The notes under the pieces: model-generated
Seen by the model: only the letters and a program-made list of their open reading frames with translations
What the model was told of the DNA's origin: nothing
Databases searched by the model: none
Program-made: the position numbers and the translations under genes
NCBI GenBank assembly: GCA_029207755.1
Contig: JARCOQ010000171.1
Coordinates: 62,001-126,000, forward strand
Source: Chamaea fasciata
Taxonomy: Eukaryota; Chordata; Aves; Passeriformes; Sylviidae
Direction: 5' to 3'
Length of the DNA: 64,000 nt
Shown: one piece after another, positions 62,014 to 64,000 of the stretch
Position numbering within the stretch: the stretch's first letter is position 1
Layout: every line of letters begins with the position of its first letter

Positions 62014-64000
62014 ATGTCAGTTTGTAGGAGGCCTTTGGCCCTCCATGGGAAGCCAGGCTTCCTGCTTGTGGCAGCTTGCATCTGGAAGAAATCGTGTTCC
62101 GTTCGGGATTGTAGGGGGCCGGAGCTGGGTGCCCGGATGAGGGAGTTGGACACAAAGGATGGACTGTTTCCAGGGGTAAGTAAAGTCAGCTGCCCAGGTG
62201 CCTGATGTCAGTTTGCAGGTGGCTATTGGTCCTCCATGGAAAGCCCGGCTTCCAGCTTGTGGCAGCTTGCATCGGGAAGTAATACTGATCTGTTCGGGAT
62301 TGCAGGTGGCCGAGGCCTGGTGCCCGGCAGAGGGAGTTGGGCACAAAGGATGGCCTGTTTCCAGGGGTAAGTAAAGTCAGCTGCCCAGGTGCCTGATGTC
62401 AGTTTGTAGGAGGCCTTTGGCCCTCCAAGAGAAGCCTGTCTTCCAGTTTGTGGCAGCTTGCATCTGGAAGAAATCCTGTTCCGTTCGGGATTGTAGGTGG
62501 CCGAGGCCAGGTGCCCGGCAGAGGGAGTTGGGCACAAATGATGGCCTGTTTCTTTAGGAAAGTAAAGTCAGCTGACCCGGTGCCTGATGTCAGTTTGTAG
62601 GAGGCCTTTGGCCCTCCAAGTGAAGCCACATTTCCAGCTTGTGGCAGCTTGCATCTGGAAGAACTCCTGTTCCGTTCGGGATTGTAGGTGGCCAAAGCTG
62701 TGGGCCCGGCTGAGGGAGTTGGGCACAAATGATGGCCTGTTTCCAGGGGTAAGTAAAGTCAGCTGCCCAGGTGCCTGATGTCAGTTTGTAGGAGGCCTTT
62801 GGCCCTCCAAGGGAAGCTTGTCTTCCTGTTCAAGGCAGTTTGCATCGGGAAGAAATCCTGTTCCGTTCGGGATTGTAGGTGGCCGGAGCTGGGTGCCCAG
62901 CTGAGGGAGTTAGGCACAAAGGATGGGCTGTTTCCAGGGGTAAGTAAAGTCAGCTGCCCAGGTGCCTGATGTCAGTTTGTAGGAGGCCTTTGGCCCTCCA
63001 AGGGAAGCTAGTCTTCCAGCTTGTGGCAGCTTGCATCTGGAAGAAATGCTGCTCCGTTCGGAATTGTAGGTGGCTGAGGCCAGGTGCCCGGCAGAGGGAG
63101 TTGGGCACAAAGGATGTCCTGTTTAGAGGGGTAAGTAAAGTCAGCTGCCAAGGTGCCTGATGTCAGTTTGTAGGAGGCCTTTGGCCCTCCAAGGGAAGCT
63201 TGTCTTCCAGTTTGTGGCAGCTTGCATCTGGAAGAAATCCTGTTCCGTTCGGGATTGTAGGTGGGCGAGGCCTGGTGCCCGGCAGAGGGAGTTGGGCACA
63301 AAGGATGGGCTGTTTCCAGGGGTAAGTAAAGTCAGCTGCCCAGGTGCCTGATGTCAGTTTGTAGGAGGCCTTTGGCCCTCCAAGGGAAGCTTGTCTTCCA
63401 GTTTGTGGCAGCTTGCATCTGGAAGAAATCCTGTTCCGTTCGGGATTGTAGGTGGGCGAGGCCTGGTGCTTGGCAGAGGGAGTTGGGCACAAAGGATGGC
63501 CTGTTTCCAGGGGTAAGTTAAGTCAGCTGCCCAAATGTCTGATGTCAGTTTATAGGAGGCCTTTGGCCCTCCAAGGGAAGCTAGTCTTCCTGTTAAAGGC
63601 AGCTTGCATCTGGAAGAAATCCTGTTCCGTTCAAGATTGTAGGTGGCCGAGGCCAGGTGCCTGGCAGAGGGAGTTGGGCACATATGATGGCTGGTTTCCA
63701 GGGGTAAGTAAGGTCAGCTGCCCAGGTGCCTGATGTCAGTTTGTAGGAGGCCTTTGGCCCTCCAAGGGATGACATGCTTCCAGTTTGTGGCAGCTTGCAT
63801 CTGGAAGAAATCCTGTTCCGTTCAGGATTGTAGGTGGCCGAGGCCTGGTGCCCGGCAGAGGGAGTTGGGCACAAAGGATGGGCTGTTTCCAGGGGTAAGT
63901 AAAGTCAGCAGCCCAGGTGCCTGATGTCAGTTTGTAGGAGGCCTTTCGCCCTCCAAGGGAAGCTAGTCTTCCAGCTTGTGGCAGCTTCCATCTGGAAGAA
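62014..64000 (+). repeat. HOR segment 18 (incomplete at right edge)
   Basis: Order: D-E-A/Q-N-O-B/M-A-K-J/H-I and a B cut at offset 77. The window ends inside the B starting at 63924, so the array continues to the right. It corresponds to 49411-51206 except that D and E are separate here and fused there. Confidence 0.87.

Larger units (their letters stand above)
1..64000 (+). repeat. 191-bp satellite array with higher-order repeats
   Basis: The whole window is one head-to-tail array. If each monomer is started at the ATGTCAGTTT motif, starts run from 117 to 63924 in steps of 191 bp with a net drift of only +13 bp over 334 monomers. All copies lie on the same strand and nothing interrupts them. 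The consensus is about 56% G+C (108 of 191 bases, counted on an A-family monomer). Families differ by roughly 5-15% by eye, while corresponding copies in duplicated blocks differ by about 1-2% or less, the usual signature of HOR satellites. The likely role is centromeric or pericentromeric, which is inference. The length equals that of the zebra finch satellite Tgut191A, but I cannot compare sequences here. Confidence 0.98.
39253..64000 (+). repeat. Right domain containing families N, O, P and Q
   Basis: The first Q tail (TTTAGGAAAGTAAAG) is at 39256 and N, O and P follow. I found none of these markers left of this point. Old families A, B, C, D, E, G, H, I, J and K continue, so the right domain is an interleaving of new and old families, not a replacement. 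Confidence 0.78.

Noticed and set aside
1..64000. CRISPR array
   Set aside because: There are regular repeats, but no short repeat with unique spacers: the whole 191-bp period is repeated sequence, and no cas genes are present.
1..64000. Primate alpha satellite
   Set aside because: The period is 191 bp rather than about 171 bp, base composition is GC-rich rather than AT-rich, and no CENP-B box is present.
1..64000. tRNA, rRNA or other small RNA genes
   Set aside because: I saw no A/B-box pair, cloverleaf or rRNA-like segment. Any such feature would also have to recur every 191 bp.

Overview
This window is satellite DNA from end to end. It is one uninterrupted head-to-tail array of a 191-bp monomer (about 56% G+C in the commonest form): 334 complete copies, plus a truncated copy at each edge, all on the same strand. 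I found no protein gene, RNA gene, transposable element, microsatellite or unique sequence. Both window edges cut through monomers, so the array continues in both directions. The many 60-180 codon open frames are by-products of the repeat: 191 is not a multiple of 3, so the frame shifts at every monomer and each frame soon stops.

The monomers form recognisable families, lettered A to Q here, that differ by roughly 5-15% by eye and recur in ordered blocks. This is a higher-order repeat (HOR) organisation like that of centromeric satellites. The clearest anchor is a D-E pair. There are 18 of them, and the distance from one to the next is repeatedly 13 monomers (2,482-2,494 bp), with other spacings of 8, 17, 19, 21, 22, 30, 41 and 46. 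Two 13-monomer layouts dominate: D-E-A-K-J-H-I-B-C-H-I-B-C in the left part and D-E-P-(I/Q)-N-O-G-A-K-(J/H)-I-B-C in the right part.

Layout: 1-39.2 kb uses families A-M. It contains a 4.4-kb block present twice (about 6.2-10.6 and 14.5-18.8 kb), a 19-monomer tandem duplication (16.7-20.4 and 20.4-22.9 kb), and a longer block present twice (10.8-15.0 and 22.9-28.0 kb) that differs by exactly five monomers. From about 39.25 kb new families N, O, P and Q appear and alternate with the old ones. At 51.9-59.7 kb a 21-monomer (4,010-bp) unit is tandemly duplicated and almost unchanged. At 59.5-64 kb a block first seen at 47.5-51.3 kb returns. A short stretch at 34.4-36.1 kb carries about 12 single-base indels, far more than anywhere else, and is the main assembly-quality suspect.

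Organism: the sequence alone does not name it. A multi-kilobase, transposon-free, GC-rich satellite with HORs and CpG-type decay suggests a vertebrate centromere or pericentromere. A 191-bp satellite called Tgut191A is known from zebra finch centromeric regions, so a songbird is my leading guess. That rests on monomer length and context, not on a sequence comparison. No genes act together here; any function would be structural (centromeric chromatin, non-B DNA, possibly non-coding transcription).
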